Made by a program: the position numbers and the translations under genes
Shown here: piece after piece, positions 1 to 8,438 of the stretch
Numbering within the stretch: position 1 is the first letter of the stretch
Layout: each line of letters starts with the position of its first letter
Assembly: GCA_016719945.1 (NCBI GenBank)
Contig: JADJYE010000003.1
Location: 186,001 to 250,000, forward strand
Source: Polyangiaceae bacterium
GTDB taxonomy: Bacteria; Myxococcota_A; Polyangia; Polyangiales; Polyangiaceae
Length of the DNA: 64,000 nucleotides
Reading direction: 5' to 3'
Notes under the pieces: model-generated
Database searches by the model: none
Told to the model about the DNA's origin: nothing
What the model saw: only the letters and a program-made list of their open reading frames with translations

Positions 1-135
1 GGGCTGCCCTCCTCCTCCACGCCCGACGACGGCGCGGGCGCCGCTGCGTCATCCATCGCGCCGCCGAGCGCCCGCGTGTCCATCACCAACATGGCCGCCG
101 CTGCCCGCGGGTCGGTCGTGCCGCCCCGGCGTTGA
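1..135 (+). CDS. C-terminal end of an upstream gene (partial)
   Basis: An open frame enters from the left edge and ends at a TGA at 133-135. Only 44 residues are visible: a low-complexity Ala/Pro/Ser/Asp-rich tail that gives no clue to function. Its stop overlaps the GAGG ribosome-binding site of pilT, so it is probably the previous gene of the same operon. It could be another type IV pilus ATPase, but nothing visible proves this. Confidence 0.45.
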   Translation, partial: GLPSSSTPDDGAGAAASSIAPPSARVSITNMAAAARGSVVPPRR

Positions 136-142
136 GGCGATC

Positions 143-1216
143 ATGCCCCCCCGCATCGATTCGTTCCTGAGGATGGTGGTCGAGCAGCGGGCGAGCGATC
201 TCCATTTCCACGCCGGCCTGGTCCCGCTCGTGCGCCACGACGGGGACCTCACCCCGCTGCCCTTCCGCGCCCTCTCGGCGGAGGAGACTCGGCGGTTCCT
301 GTTCGAGATCATGTCGCCCGAGCAGCGCGCCGGCTTCGAGAAGACGCAGGAGCTCGACTTCGCGTACGCCGTCGAGGGGCTCGGCCGCTTCCGCGTCAAC
401 ACGTTCGTCCAGTCGCGCGGGCTCGGGGCGGTGTTCCGGGTCATCCCCTCGAAGATCCCGACGATCGACGAGCTGGACGTGCCCCAGGTCCTGAAGAAGC
501 TCGGCGCCTTGCAGAACGGGCTGGTCCTGGTCACCGGGCCGACCGGCAGCGGCAAGACGACCACCCTGGCCGCGGCGATCCACGAGATCAACCGCGCGGC
601 GCAGCGCCACATCATCACCATCGAGGATCCGATCGAATACGTCCACAAGCCGCTGCGCTCGGTCATCACCCAGCGCCAGGTGGGCATGCACACCGAGTCC
701 TTCGCGTCGGCGCTGCGCTCGGCGCTGCGCGAGTCGCCCGACGTGATCGTGATCGGCGAGCTCCGCGATCTCGAGACCGTCATGCTCGCGCTCTCGGCCG
801 CCGAGACGGGGGCGCTGGTGTTCGGGACGCTGCACACGAACTCCGCTGCCAAGGCGATCGATCGGCTGATCGACGTCTGCCCGGAGGAGCTGCACGCGCA
901 GGTCCGGGTGACCTTGAGCGCGATCTTGCGAGGCGTCGTGGCGCAGCAGCTCATCAAGCGGGCAGCCGGCGACGGCATGGTGGTCGCCGCCGAGGTGCTG
1001 CTGCCGAGCATCGCCCTCTCCCACATGATCCGAGAAGGAAAGGTCCACCAGGTCGACGCGTATATCCAGTCGAGCGAGGGCGAGGGCTCGGACATGCAGA
1101 GCCTCGACTCCGCGCTGTGCAGGCTCGTGCGAAACGGCGTGGTCGAGGTGGACGAGGCCGCCAGCGTCGCGACCCTGCCCGACACCATCCGGCGGGCGGG
1201 CGCGCTGCTCGACTGA
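143..1216 (+). CDS. pilT: Type IV pilus retraction ATPase PilT
   Basis: This is a hexameric cytoplasmic ATPase of the PilT/VirB11 family that drives pilus retraction and twitching (S-motility in myxobacteria). It has 357 aa, the usual PilT length. The N-terminal PAS-like half starts with ASDLHFHAG. Walker A GPTGSGKTT lies near residues 132-140, the Asp box (ITIEDPIEYV) near 159-168, Walker B with DVIVIGELRDLET near 200-212 and the His box GTLHTNSA near 229-235. The C-terminal MIREGKVHQ is also typical of PilT rather than PilB. GAGG at 134-137 lies 5 nt before the ATG. No pilin or other pil gene is visible, so it may be one of several PilT paralogs. Confidence 0.93.
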   Translation: MPPRIDSFLRMVVEQRASDLHFHAGLVPLVRHDGDLTPLPFRALSAEETRRFLFEIMSPEQRAGFEKTQELDFAYAVEGLGRFRVNTFVQSRGLGAVFRVIPSKIPTIDELDVPQVLKKLGALQNGLVLVTGPTGSGKTTTLAAAIHEINRAAQRHIITIEDPIEYVHKPLRSVITQRQVGMHTESFASALRSALRESPDVIVIGELRDLETVMLALSAAETGALVFGTLHTNSAAKAIDRLIDVCPEELHAQVRVTLSAILRGVVAQQLIKRAAGDGMVVAAEVLLPSIALSHMIREGKVHQVDAYIQSSEGEGSDMQSLDSALCRLVRNGVVEVDEAASVATLPDTIRRAGALLD

Positions 1217-1337
1217 TCTCGCGCCCGTCGCGGTCCGCGCCGGCGCGCGAGGCGTAGCGCGCCCATTTGCGCAATGGTCTTGGGCCACTTGGCGGTAGGC
1301 TTTTGTGGTACCTGTTGTCGAGGGGACGCGCTGAGCC

Positions 1338-3062
1338 GTGAACGAGCAGGAGTACCGTCGCATCGAGGCTGAGGCGAAGGCCGCAGAGGGGGCGTCCAAG
1401 TTCGCCGTCGCTGCGCGCCATTTTGCCGAGATCGGCCAGCTCGGGCACGCGGTGCGCTGTTATCTCGCGGCGCAGGACAACGACGGCGCCCTGCGCACCA
1501 TCCTCCGCATCCCGAAGGACGACGGGCTCTACCGCGACGCTTGCGTTCTCGCGATCCGCCTCGCGGTCACGCTCGATCGGGTCGACTTCGACTTCGACCA
1601 GTTCGTCGGCCGGTTCCTCGCTACGTCGCCCGCCAACGACGGGGAGCTCGACGCGTTCTACGCCGTCGGCGTGCTCTTCGAGCGACAGGGCTTCGTCGAG
1701 AGCTCCCGCGAGGTCTTCCAGCGCATCCACGCGGTCGTGCCGGAGTACCGAGACGTCGCCTCGAAGGTCGACGTGGCCCGGCGCGTGAGCCGCCCCTCCT
1801 TCGCGCAGCTCCAGAAGATCGTCGAGGAAGACGAGAGCTTCAGGCACGCCGACCGGCCCTCGAGTCACTCGATGCGCACCTCGATCGCGCCCGAGAGAAG
1901 CGAGCGAGACAAGAAGGAGGAGACGTTCCCCTCCCTGCCCGAGATGCCTCAGCCGCCTCAGGCTCGGTCCAGCGCCAGCGGGTCCCGCAAGGCGCTCAGC
2001 GTGCCTCCCCGTCGAGGCTCACGTGACATGGAGACCCTCGCGACGTCCTCCTCCGCGTCGTCGCTCCCGCCTCGCGACAGCCGCGTCACCCCTATCCCGA
2101 GCTCTCACGGCCGCCCCTCGCCGGTCCCCGCCGACCTCTCCGGTCCGGCCAGCGCGTCGAACGACTGGCGGGGCTCCGCCCGCTTCCGGCCCATCCCCGA
2201 TCTGTTCGCGATTCCGAGCGGCTTCGTGGTGGCCGATCGCTACCGCATCGAGTCGCTGATCGGCCGCGGCGGCATGGCGGTCGTGTACAAGGCCCACGAT
2301 CTGGAGCTCGAGGAGACGATCGCGATCAAGCTCTTCGCGCACGGGCTGAGCGATCAGACCCTGCTCTCGCGCTTCAAGCAGGAGCTCGCGCTGTGCCGGC
2401 AGATCACCCACCCCAACGTGATCCGCCTGTACGACATCGGCTCGCACAACGACGTGCGCTTCATCACGATGGAGCTGCTCTCCGGCGACGATCTCTGCGA
2501 TCTCCTCGAGAAGGGCCGCGATCAGCTGCGCGACCTCGGCTACCTCATCCAGCTGTGCGACGGCCTGCAGGCCGTGCACGACAAGGGCGTCGTCCACCGC
2601 GACCTCAAGCCTGAGAACATCTTCGTGACCCGCGACGGCGTGGTGAAGCTGATGGACTTCGGCATCGCCAAGCGCCGAACCACCGAGGGCGGCATCACGA
2701 TGGAGGGCTTCTCGGCCGGTACGCCGGCCTACATGGCGCCGGAGCAGATCAACAGCTTCGCCTCCGTCACGCACCTGTCGGACCTCTACTCGCTCGGCGT
2801 CATCGCCTACCGCATCTTCACCGACCGGCTCCCGTTCGAGTCGGAGATGGCGATGGCCGTGCTCGTGAAGCAGCTCAACGAGGCGCCCGCTCCGCCGTCG
2901 ACGCACGAGCCGACGATCCCCGACGAGCTCGAGTACATCATCCTCCAGCTGATGGAGAAGGACCCCAAGCGGCGCATCCAGAGCTGCGCCGAGCTCGCCC
3001 GCGATCTGCGCGATCTGCGCTCGCGGCTCGAGTCGAGCAAGCGGCGCGCGAACCGGCGCTGA
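1338..3062 (+). CDS. Hanks-type Ser/Thr protein kinase with helical N-terminal domain
   Basis: A 574-aa cytoplasmic kinase with a GTG start. Residues 1-150 form an Ala/Arg-rich helical region that looks TPR-like (AEIGQLGHAVRCYLAAQ), followed by a Ser/Pro-rich linker of about 150 residues. The kinase domain covers about 301-565: glycine loop IGRGGMAVVYKA, VAIK-type lysine in ETIAIKLF, catalytic loop HRDLKPENIF, DFGIAK, and an APE-type motif YMAPEQ. All catalytic residues are present. There is no transmembrane segment, so the likely input is a protein partner bound by the helical domain. It stands alone, about 120 bp after pilT. A 16-bp sequence starting at the stop codon is duplicated directly after it (3060-3091). 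Confidence 0.9.
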   Translation: MNEQEYRRIEAEAKAAEGASKFAVAARHFAEIGQLGHAVRCYLAAQDNDGALRTILRIPKDDGLYRDACVLAIRLAVTLDRVDFDFDQFVGRFLATSPANDGELDAFYAVGVLFERQGFVESSREVFQRIHAVVPEYRDVASKVDVARRVSRPSFAQLQKIVEEDESFRHADRPSSHSMRTSIAPERSERDKKEETFPSLPEMPQPPQARSSASGSRKALSVPPRRGSRDMETLATSSSASSLPPRDSRVTPIPSSHGRPSPVPADLSGPASASNDWRGSARFRPIPDLFAIPSGFVVADRYRIESLIGRGGMAVVYKAHDLELEETIAIKLFAHGLSDQTLLSRFKQELALCRQITHPNVIRLYDIGSHNDVRFITMELLSGDDLCDLLEKGRDQLRDLGYLIQLCDGLQAVHDKGVVHRDLKPENIFVTRDGVVKLMDFGIAKRRTTEGGITMEGFSAGTPAYMAPEQINSFASVTHLSDLYSLGVIAYRIFTDRLPFESEMAMAVLVKQLNEAPAPPSTHEPTIPDELEYIILQLMEKDPKRRIQSCAELARDLRDLRSRLESSKRRANRR

Positions 3063-3116
3063 CCCTGGGCTGCGCTGACCCTGGGCTGCGCTGACCCGCG
3101 GACGTGCGCTCGCGGT

Positions 3117-3869
3117 TCAGCGCTCGTCTTCGCGAGCGGGCAGCGCGGCGAGCGCGTCGGCCGCGATGAGGGGACGAGCGCTGTGGGTGTCGCTCTGGAT
3201 GCGCCCGTCGAGCATGCGGATCACGCGCTTCGCGCACGCGGCGATGTCGTGCTCGTGGGTGACGAGCGCGATCGTGATCCCGCGCGCGTTCAGCTTCTGG
3301 AGCAGGTCCAGGACCTCGAGGCTGGTGCGGGTGTCGAGGTTACCGGTGGGCTCGTCCGCCAGGAGCAGAGGCGGGTCGGTCACGAGGGCCCGCGCCACGG
3401 CGACGCGCTGCTGCTGGCCACCGGAGAGCTGGTTGGGCGTGTGGTGCATACGGTCCGACAGGCCCACGGACTCGAGGGCTCGCACCGCGCGTCGCCGCCG
3501 CTCGCGCGAGCCGACGCCTCGGTACACGAGGGGCAGCTCGACGTTCTCGAGGGCCGTGGTGCGCGCCAGCAGGTTGAACCCCTGGAAGATGAAGCCGATG
3601 AGCCGGTTCCTGACGATCGCGCGGGCGTCGTTGGAGCGCTTGGTGACGTCGACCCCGTCGAGCACGTACCGGCCGCGCGTCGGCCGATCGAGGCAGCCGA
3701 TGATGTTCATCATGGTGCTCTTGCCGGAGCCGCTCTGGCCGACGATCGCTACGAACTCGCCGTGCGCGACGCTGAGGCTCACGTCGCGCAGCGCGCGCAC
3801 CACCGCGGCCTCGCTCACGTAGTCCTTGCTCACCTCGTGGAGATCGATGAGCGGCGACTCGCTCTGCAC
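3117..3869 (-). CDS. ABC transporter ATP-binding protein (MacB/LolD family)
   Basis: A 250-aa nucleotide-binding subunit with Walker A GQSGSGKSTMMN, Q-loop, signature LSGGQQQRVAVARAL, Walker B LLLADEPTGNLD and H-loop VTHEHD. This pattern is typical of the MacB/LolD/FtsE group, which powers export of macrolides, peptides or lipoproteins by a mechanotransmission mechanism. Its GTG lies 8 nt after the stop of the adaptor gene, so the two form an operon. The MacB permease domain is absent: the protein ends right after the ATPase core, and the next gene is on the other strand. Confidence 0.88.
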   Translation of the reverse strand: MQSESPLIDLHEVSKDYVSEAAVVRALRDVSLSVAHGEFVAIVGQSGSGKSTMMNIIGCLDRPTRGRYVLDGVDVTKRSNDARAIVRNRLIGFIFQGFNLLARTTALENVELPLVYRGVGSRERRRRAVRALESVGLSDRMHHTPNQLSGGQQQRVAVARALVTDPPLLLADEPTGNLDTRTSLEVLDLLQKLNARGITIALVTHEHDIAACAKRVIRMLDGRIQSDTHSARPLIAADALAALPAREDER

Positions 3870-3877
3870 GCCGGGCG

Positions 3878-5254
3878 TCAGAAGCCGCCCTTTTTCTTCT
3901 TGCTGGCGGCGTCGGTCTCGTCGCGGACGATCTTCACGTCGCCGAGGTCCGTCTTCAGCTCTGTGTGGACGCCGTCGCTGAGGCCGATCTCGACCACGCG
4001 CGGCTCGATCTTCTCCGCGCCCGGCGTGTCGTCGACCAGCACCCAGAGTCGCCCCTGGCCAGGGCCGAGCTTCGCCAGCGGCTCCTGGGGGATCGGCTTG
4101 CCCGACTCGTCGAGCGGCGGCGAGGGTCGGAACCGCAGCGCGGCGTTGGGGACCCGACGTACGCCCTTCGCCTCGCCGCTCGTCACGGTCACGGTCGCGG
4201 TCATGCCTGGGCGGAGCTTCAGGTCGGGGTTGTCGACCTCGATGATCGCTGCATAGGTGACCACGCCCTGCTGGGTCACCGGCGTGAGCCTCACCTGCAC
4301 CACCTTGCCCTTGAAGGCCACCGCGGGGAACGCGTCGACGTTGATCTCTGCGGAGAGCCCGTCGGTGACGCGCCCCACGTCAGCCTCGTCGATGTCGGCG
4401 AAGACACGCATCTTTCGCAGATCGTCGGCGAGCACGAACAGGGTGGGCGCCTGGAAGCTCGCCTGCACGGTCTGCCCCGAGTCGATCGAGCGGGAGATCA
4501 CCACGCCGTCGATCGGCGAGACGATCTTCGTGTACTCGAGGTTCGTCTTCGTCTGCTTGAGCTGCGCGTTGATCTGCGCGACCCCCGCGCGCGCGGCGGC
4601 GAGGTCGGCGACCGCGACGTCGTACGCGCCTTGCGCCGTGTCGAGGTCCGCCTGGGTGCCGACGTTCTCGGCGACCATGCGCTTGGCGCGCTCGAGCCTG
4701 ATCTTCGCAGTGTCCAGGTTGGTCGCGGCGCGGCGGACGGACGCGCCGCTCGACTCGAGCTGGGCCGACGTGGACTCGATCTGCGCGCTGAGCAGCGATG
4801 GATCGATCTCGGCGAGCACATCGCCTCGCTTCACGCGCGTGTTGAAGTCGACCGCGACGCGCGTGACGCGCCCCGAGACCTGGGCGCCGACCTGGACCTC
4901 GAGCACCGGCTTCACCTGCCCCGTCGACTGGACGGTCTCGGTGATGTCTCCGGTGCTGAGCTCGGCGAGCACGAACTGCGGAGGCGGCGGCGGCGCGTTC
5001 TTGACGCGGTACAGCGCGTAGCCGCCGATCGCCGCCGCGATCACCAGCAGGATGAGCAGGCGCCTCAGCCACTTGAACCCACCCTCCTGGCGGGAGAGGT
5101 CCTTGATCAGCCGTGCGCGCGCGGCGCCGTTCGTCGGCTCGACCGGCGTGGTGGGCGCGCCGCTGGCCCCTCCGTTCGTGCCGGCCGAGGGCCGCGGCTC
5201 CGCCACGTTCGGCCGAGGGCCTCGCGCGGAGGGGTCGACAGGCGCCGCTTCCAT
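3878..5254 (-). CDS. Efflux periplasmic adaptor (MacA-like, HlyD family)
   Basis: A 458-aa membrane-fusion protein. A cytoplasmic Pro-rich head (about 1-60) precedes one N-terminal transmembrane helix (WLRRLLILLVIAAAIGG, about 62-80). Then come a lipoyl-type half with VQVGAQVSGRVTRV, a long helical hairpin rich in Ala/Gln (about 150-235), the second lipoyl half SPIDGVVISRSIDSGQTV, and a beta-barrel domain. These are the parts of MacA/HlyD adaptors linking an inner-membrane pump to TolC. It is the first gene of an operon with the ABC ATPase. The MacB permease partner must lie elsewhere. Residues after about 360 with RVPNAALRF are typical of the family. Confidence 0.86.
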   Translation of the reverse strand: MEAAPVDPSARGPRPNVAEPRPSAGTNGGASGAPTTPVEPTNGAARARLIKDLSRQEGGFKWLRRLLILLVIAAAIGGYALYRVKNAPPPPPQFVLAELSTGDITETVQSTGQVKPVLEVQVGAQVSGRVTRVAVDFNTRVKRGDVLAEIDPSLLSAQIESTSAQLESSGASVRRAATNLDTAKIRLERAKRMVAENVGTQADLDTAQGAYDVAVADLAAARAGVAQINAQLKQTKTNLEYTKIVSPIDGVVISRSIDSGQTVQASFQAPTLFVLADDLRKMRVFADIDEADVGRVTDGLSAEINVDAFPAVAFKGKVVQVRLTPVTQQGVVTYAAIIEVDNPDLKLRPGMTATVTVTSGEAKGVRRVPNAALRFRPSPPLDESGKPIPQEPLAKLGPGQGRLWVLVDDTPGAEKIEPRVVEIGLSDGVHTELKTDLGDVKIVRDETDAASKKKKGGF

Positions 5255-5341
5255 GCCACGTTTCTAGCATCGACCGCTCGGGCCCCAATGAAAAACGCCG
5301 GTCGGCGGGGGCGGGCCCCGAGCGCGCCCGCGACCCGCAGC

Positions 5342-5370
5342 TTGTACGCGCCCCCATGATGGAATAGGAA
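5342..5370 (+). promoter_or_regulatory. Candidate sigma-70-type promoter of slyD
   Basis: TTGTAC at 5342-5347 and TAGGAA at 5365-5370 are separated by exactly 17 bp. They lie 24 bp before the slyD GTG and upstream of its AAGGAG ribosome-binding site (5385-5390). The match to the consensus is only moderate, so this is a prediction from spacing and position. Confidence 0.3.
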
Positions 5371-5394
5371 CGCGAGACCTTTCGAAGGAGCCCC

Positions 5395-5979
5395 GTGAGC
5401 GAGCAGCTGATCATCGCGCCGGACGTTTTCGTCACCATTCGCTACTCGATCTTCGAGGACGGCCAGTCGACCGCGACCTCGGGGGCAGAGGAGCTGACCG
5501 AGTCGTATGTTCACGGCTACGGTCAGGTCTTCTCGGCGCTCGAGAAGGGGCTCGAGGGCAAGGTCTCCGGAGCCCACCTCACCGTGGTCGCCGAGCCCGA
5601 CGACGCGTTTGGAGACCACGACGCCGAGGGCATCTTCGAGGTCGACAAGGAAGGCCTCGAAGGGTCGGATGAGCTGGTCGCGGGCGAGGAGGTCGTGGCC
5701 TCGGGTCCCGAGGGCGATATCCTCATGCGGATCGTCGAGGTCCGCCCCGACACCCTGCTCGTCGATACGAACCACCCGCTCGCTGGCAAGCGGGTGCGCT
5801 TCGAGGTGGACATCGTCGAGGTGCGCGCCGCGACCGACGAGGAGATCGAAGAGGCGCAACAAGAGGCAGAGGACGACGGTCCGTGCGGCTGTGGCAGCGA
5901 CCACGCCGCCGGCGATCACGCGCAAGCCGAGGGGCTCATTCAGCTCGATCCGGCCGCAAAGAAGAAGGTTTTGTCATGA
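5395..5979 (+). CDS. slyD: FKBP-type peptidyl-prolyl isomerase SlyD
   Basis: A 194-aa cytoplasmic prolyl isomerase and metallochaperone. The FKBP core (about 8-70, with the flap YVHGYGQVFSALEKGLEG) is interrupted by the insert-in-flap chaperone domain (about 70-130). The core closes with the conserved NHPLAGKRVRFEVDIVEVR. The C-terminal tail holds CGCGSDHAAGDH, a Cys/His cluster like the nickel-binding tail of E. coli SlyD. The start is GTG with AAGGAG 4 nt upstream. The following small gene starts 4 nt before the slyD stop. Confidence 0.92.
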   Translation: MSEQLIIAPDVFVTIRYSIFEDGQSTATSGAEELTESYVHGYGQVFSALEKGLEGKVSGAHLTVVAEPDDAFGDHDAEGIFEVDKEGLEGSDELVAGEEVVASGPEGDILMRIVEVRPDTLLVDTNHPLAGKRVRFEVDIVEVRAATDEEIEEAQQEAEDDGPCGCGSDHAAGDHAQAEGLIQLDPAAKKKVLS

Positions 5980-6331
5980 GCAAGCCCGCCAAGAAGAGCG
6001 ACACCGTGTTCGGCCCCAACCACCTCGACTCGCGCGTGCGCGAGCGGTTCCTCGCCAACGGCCACCTCGACCCCAAGGTGCTCGAGAAGCACCTCGGCGA
6101 GCTGCCCGACCTCGCCGACAGGGGCGAGGACATCGACCTCCGGCAGCCGGCCCTCTCGGCCACCGCGGACGCCCCCGAGGTGATCTTCTGCTTTTGCTGC
6201 AGAAGAAGACCAAGGGCAACCTGACGGGAGACGAAGAGCGTCTGCTCGACCAGGCCTTGACCGACCTCAAGTCGCGCTACGCTGAGGTGGCCCGAGATGG
6301 GGCGCCGAAGCAGGGACGGAGCGGTCCGTAG
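5976..6331 (+). CDS. Small conserved protein, frameshifted; C-terminal part DUF1844-like
   Basis: It starts at an ATG that overlaps the slyD stop. The first about 75 residues (MSKPAKKSDTVFGPNHLDSR onward, with FLANGHLDPKVLEKHL) read in one frame and then stop early at 6222-6224. The next frame continues with KKTKGNLTGDEERLL and LKSRYAEV up to a TAG at 6329-6331. That second part resembles the C-terminal end of DUF1844 proteins. Adding one base near 6197 (in tgctttTGCTGCAG) would restore a single protein of about 118 aa. Function is unknown. Co-transcription with slyD and the HtrA gene suggests a protein-quality-control context, but this is inference. Confidence 0.6.
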
Positions 6332-6345
6332 GAGCGAGAGCGAAG

Positions 6346-7473
6346 ATGATGCAGCGCCTGATCGTCACGGTCATGTTCTTGGTCCTGACGCTCGCGGCCT
6401 GCTCGGACAAGTGGGGTAAGGGCTCGGGCTCGAGCGAGGCCAACGACGGCGAGGAGCCGGCCCCGCTCCCGATCCCTTCGGTGCTCGCGCAGCCTCCCGT
6501 GCAGCGCCCTGCCGTGATCGACATGCAGGGTCGCCCGATGTCCTTCGCGCCGCTCGTCGCCCAGAGCGACGCGGCCGTCGCCATGGTGAAGGCCGTGCAG
6601 ATGGGCACGGTTCGCGGGCGCGAGCAGCCCGTGAAAGAGGGGCTCGGTACGGCGTTCGTCTACGACCCGGTCGGGTATCTGCTGACGAACCACCACGTGA
6701 TCGAGGCGGCGACGAACATCACGATCGGCTTCAAGGACGGCCGCGACCTCCCGGCGACGGTCGTGGGCAGCGACAAGCGCACCGACATCGCCGTGCTCAA
6801 GGTGGAGGCGACCAACCTCCCTGCGCTCCCGCTCGGTGACTCGGAGGAGCTGTTGGTGGGCGATTGGGTCGTCGCGATCGGCAACCCGTTCGGCCTGTCC
6901 CACACGGTCTCGGCCGGGATCCTGAGCGCCAAGGGCCGGACCCGCGACGACGTGAGCGGCCTCGACCCCGCCGGGTACTTCGACTTTCTCCAGACCGACG
7001 CCTCGATCAACCCCGGCAACTCGGGCGGTCCGCTGCTCAACCTCAAAGGAGAGGTGGTCGGGATCAACGCGGCGATCAGGGCGAACGCCAACAACATCGG
7101 CTTCGCGATCCCGATGAACATGGTCAAGCAGCTGTTGCCGATCCTCCTGCGCGACGGGAAGGTGAAGCGCAGCGCGCTGGGCGTGATCGTCGGCGACCTG
7201 AGCATCGACCAGGCCTCCCGCCTCGGGCGCGCGGTCACCAAGGGCGCGTGGGTCAAAGGTCTGCAAGGGGGGGGCCCGGCAGAGCGCGCGGGGATCGAGG
7301 TGGATGACGTGATCATCTCCTTCAACGGCAAGCCGATCGACGATCAGAACCAGCTCCGCTGGTTCGCCAGCATCGGGGGGGTCGGTCAGACGGCCACCGT
7401 CCGGGTGTTCCGCGATCGGAAAGAGCTCGATTTGAAGGTCGTCCTCTCCGAGCTCCCCGAGACCGACAACTAG
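6346..7473 (+). CDS. HtrA/DegP-like serine protease, lipoprotein, one PDZ domain
   Basis: A 375-aa periplasmic protease. The signal peptide ends in a lipobox (LTLAAC, lipidated Cys19). The trypsin-like domain has His117 (TNHHVIE), Asp147 (KRTDIAVLK) and Ser226 (NPGNSGGPLL), so the triad is complete. A single PDZ domain spans about 275-370 (GPAERAGIEVDDVIISFNGK), as in DegS or short HtrA forms. It probably degrades or senses misfolded envelope proteins. It follows slyD and the small gene in the same direction, 15 bp after the latter. Confidence 0.92.
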   Translation: MMQRLIVTVMFLVLTLAACSDKWGKGSGSSEANDGEEPAPLPIPSVLAQPPVQRPAVIDMQGRPMSFAPLVAQSDAAVAMVKAVQMGTVRGREQPVKEGLGTAFVYDPVGYLLTNHHVIEAATNITIGFKDGRDLPATVVGSDKRTDIAVLKVEATNLPALPLGDSEELLVGDWVVAIGNPFGLSHTVSAGILSAKGRTRDDVSGLDPAGYFDFLQTDASINPGNSGGPLLNLKGEVVGINAAIRANANNIGFAIPMNMVKQLLPILLRDGKVKRSALGVIVGDLSIDQASRLGRAVTKGAWVKGLQGGGPAERAGIEVDDVIISFNGKPIDDQNQLRWFASIGGVGQTATVRVFRDRKELDLKVVLSELPETDN

Positions 7474-7489
7474 TAGGGGGGTCCCTGGT

Positions 7490-7546
7490 TCGGCTCGGGC
7501 TCGCCCGGCCGTCCCGGGGGGGCCGCGCGCCGAGCCCGGGAGCCGA
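7490..7546 (+). terminator. Candidate terminator hairpin after htrA
   Basis: TCGGCTCGGGCTCG at 7490-7503 pairs with CGAGCCCGGGAGCCGA at 7531-7546, leaving a 2-nt bulge. It lies 17 nt after the htrA stop and before the sigma-factor gene. There is no T tract, as is common in very GC-rich genomes, so termination activity is inferred. Confidence 0.4.
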
Positions 7547-7573
7547 AGGCGACGCGGGCCGGGTGTGCCCATG

Positions 7574-7580
7574 GTATAGC
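7574..7580 (+). promoter_or_regulatory. Candidate extended -10 element of the sigma-factor gene
   Basis: The sequence TGGTATAGC contains a good -10 hexamer TATAGC (7575-7580) preceded by a TG motif. Transcription would start about 7587-7588, just before a GTG at 7590. If this is a promoter, the mRNA is leaderless or nearly so and the protein starts at that GTG. No good -35 is visible. Confidence 0.3.
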
Positions 7581-7589
7581 CCATGGTCG

Positions 7590-8438
7590 GTGGCTCCTCC
7601 GGCGTCCCCCAACGGCAACGGCCCAGGCCGGTCCGAGCGGCCGCGCCGTGCCGCAGACCCCCCCCCGAGCCCGGGGCTCCCCGGGCCGGATGAGGCTGAG
7701 CCGATCTCCCCAGCCCCGGTCGAGCCTGTGCAACCCCGTGAGGTCGCGCTGAATAGCGCGGATCCTCGGGCGTCCAACAAGGAGCTCAGAGCCCGGGAAG
7801 CCATTGAGGACCGCGCGCTCATCGCCCTCGCCCAAGCCGGGGACGCGGGAGCCTTCCGAAAGCTCGTCGATCGCCATCAGCGCCGAGCCTTCGCCATCGC
7901 AGTGGGTCTGGTCCGAGACGACAACGACGCCCGTGAAATTGTCCAAGAAGCCTTCCTCCGCGTGTACCGGGGTCTCGCGACCTTCGAGGGGGGCTCCTCG
8001 TTTTTCACGTGGCTCTATCGGATCGTCCACAACCTCGCGATCGACCTCATGCGCAAGCCCGGTCGCAAGGCGGCCGAGCTCGACGAGAGCCGAGGGCTCG
8101 GCGAGGACGCCGAGGGAGACCTCGCGCTGGTCTCCCGCATCGACGGCGCCGACCCGATGGACGTCGTGCGTCGCAAGGAGATGGCCGTCCGCATCCAAGC
8201 CGCGCTCGACGCGCTCCCCCCTTACCACCGCTCCGTCATCCTCATGCGCGAGGTCGAGGGGATGTCCTACGAAGAGATGGCAGAGGCCATGAACGTCTCC
8301 AAGGGCACGATCATGAGCCGCCTCTTTCACGCGCGCCAAAAGATGCAGCGCGCCCTGGCGGACGTGTACGAAGAGATCGGCCCGGCGAAGGGCTCCAGCG
8401 GCGCCGGCGGACCTAGCTCCCCGAACGAGGAGGGATGA
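7590..8438 (+). CDS. ECF-type RNA polymerase sigma factor (RpoE-like)
   Basis: A sigma-70 family group 4 factor of about 282 aa. A Pro-rich N-terminal extension of about 70 residues precedes region 2 (AFRKLVDRHQRRAFAIAVGL, DDNDAREIVQEAFLRVYRGL, FFTWLYRIVHNLAID). After a linker comes region 4 (LPPYHRSVILMREVEG, YEEMAEAMNVSKGTIMSRLF) with its helix-turn-helix. An alternative GTG start at 7563 would lie upstream of the putative -10 element, so the GTG at 7590 is preferred. The next gene overlaps it by 4 nt and looks like its anti-sigma factor, giving a classic sigma/anti-sigma envelope-stress pair. Confidence 0.88.
   Translation: MAPPASPNGNGPGRSERPRRAADPPPSPGLPGPDEAEPISPAPVEPVQPREVALNSADPRASNKELRAREAIEDRALIALAQAGDAGAFRKLVDRHQRRAFAIAVGLVRDDNDAREIVQEAFLRVYRGLATFEGGSSFFTWLYRIVHNLAIDLMRKPGRKAAELDESRGLGEDAEGDLALVSRIDGADPMDVVRRKEMAVRIQAALDALPPYHRSVILMREVEGMSYEEMAEAMNVSKGTIMSRLFHARQKMQRALADVYEEIGPAKGSSGAGGPSSPNEEG

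Noticed and set aside
1217..1337. A sigma-70 promoter between pilT and the first kinase gene.
   Set aside because: TTGGCG- and TTGGGC-like boxes exist, but no -10 hexamer at a proper distance; too weak to report.
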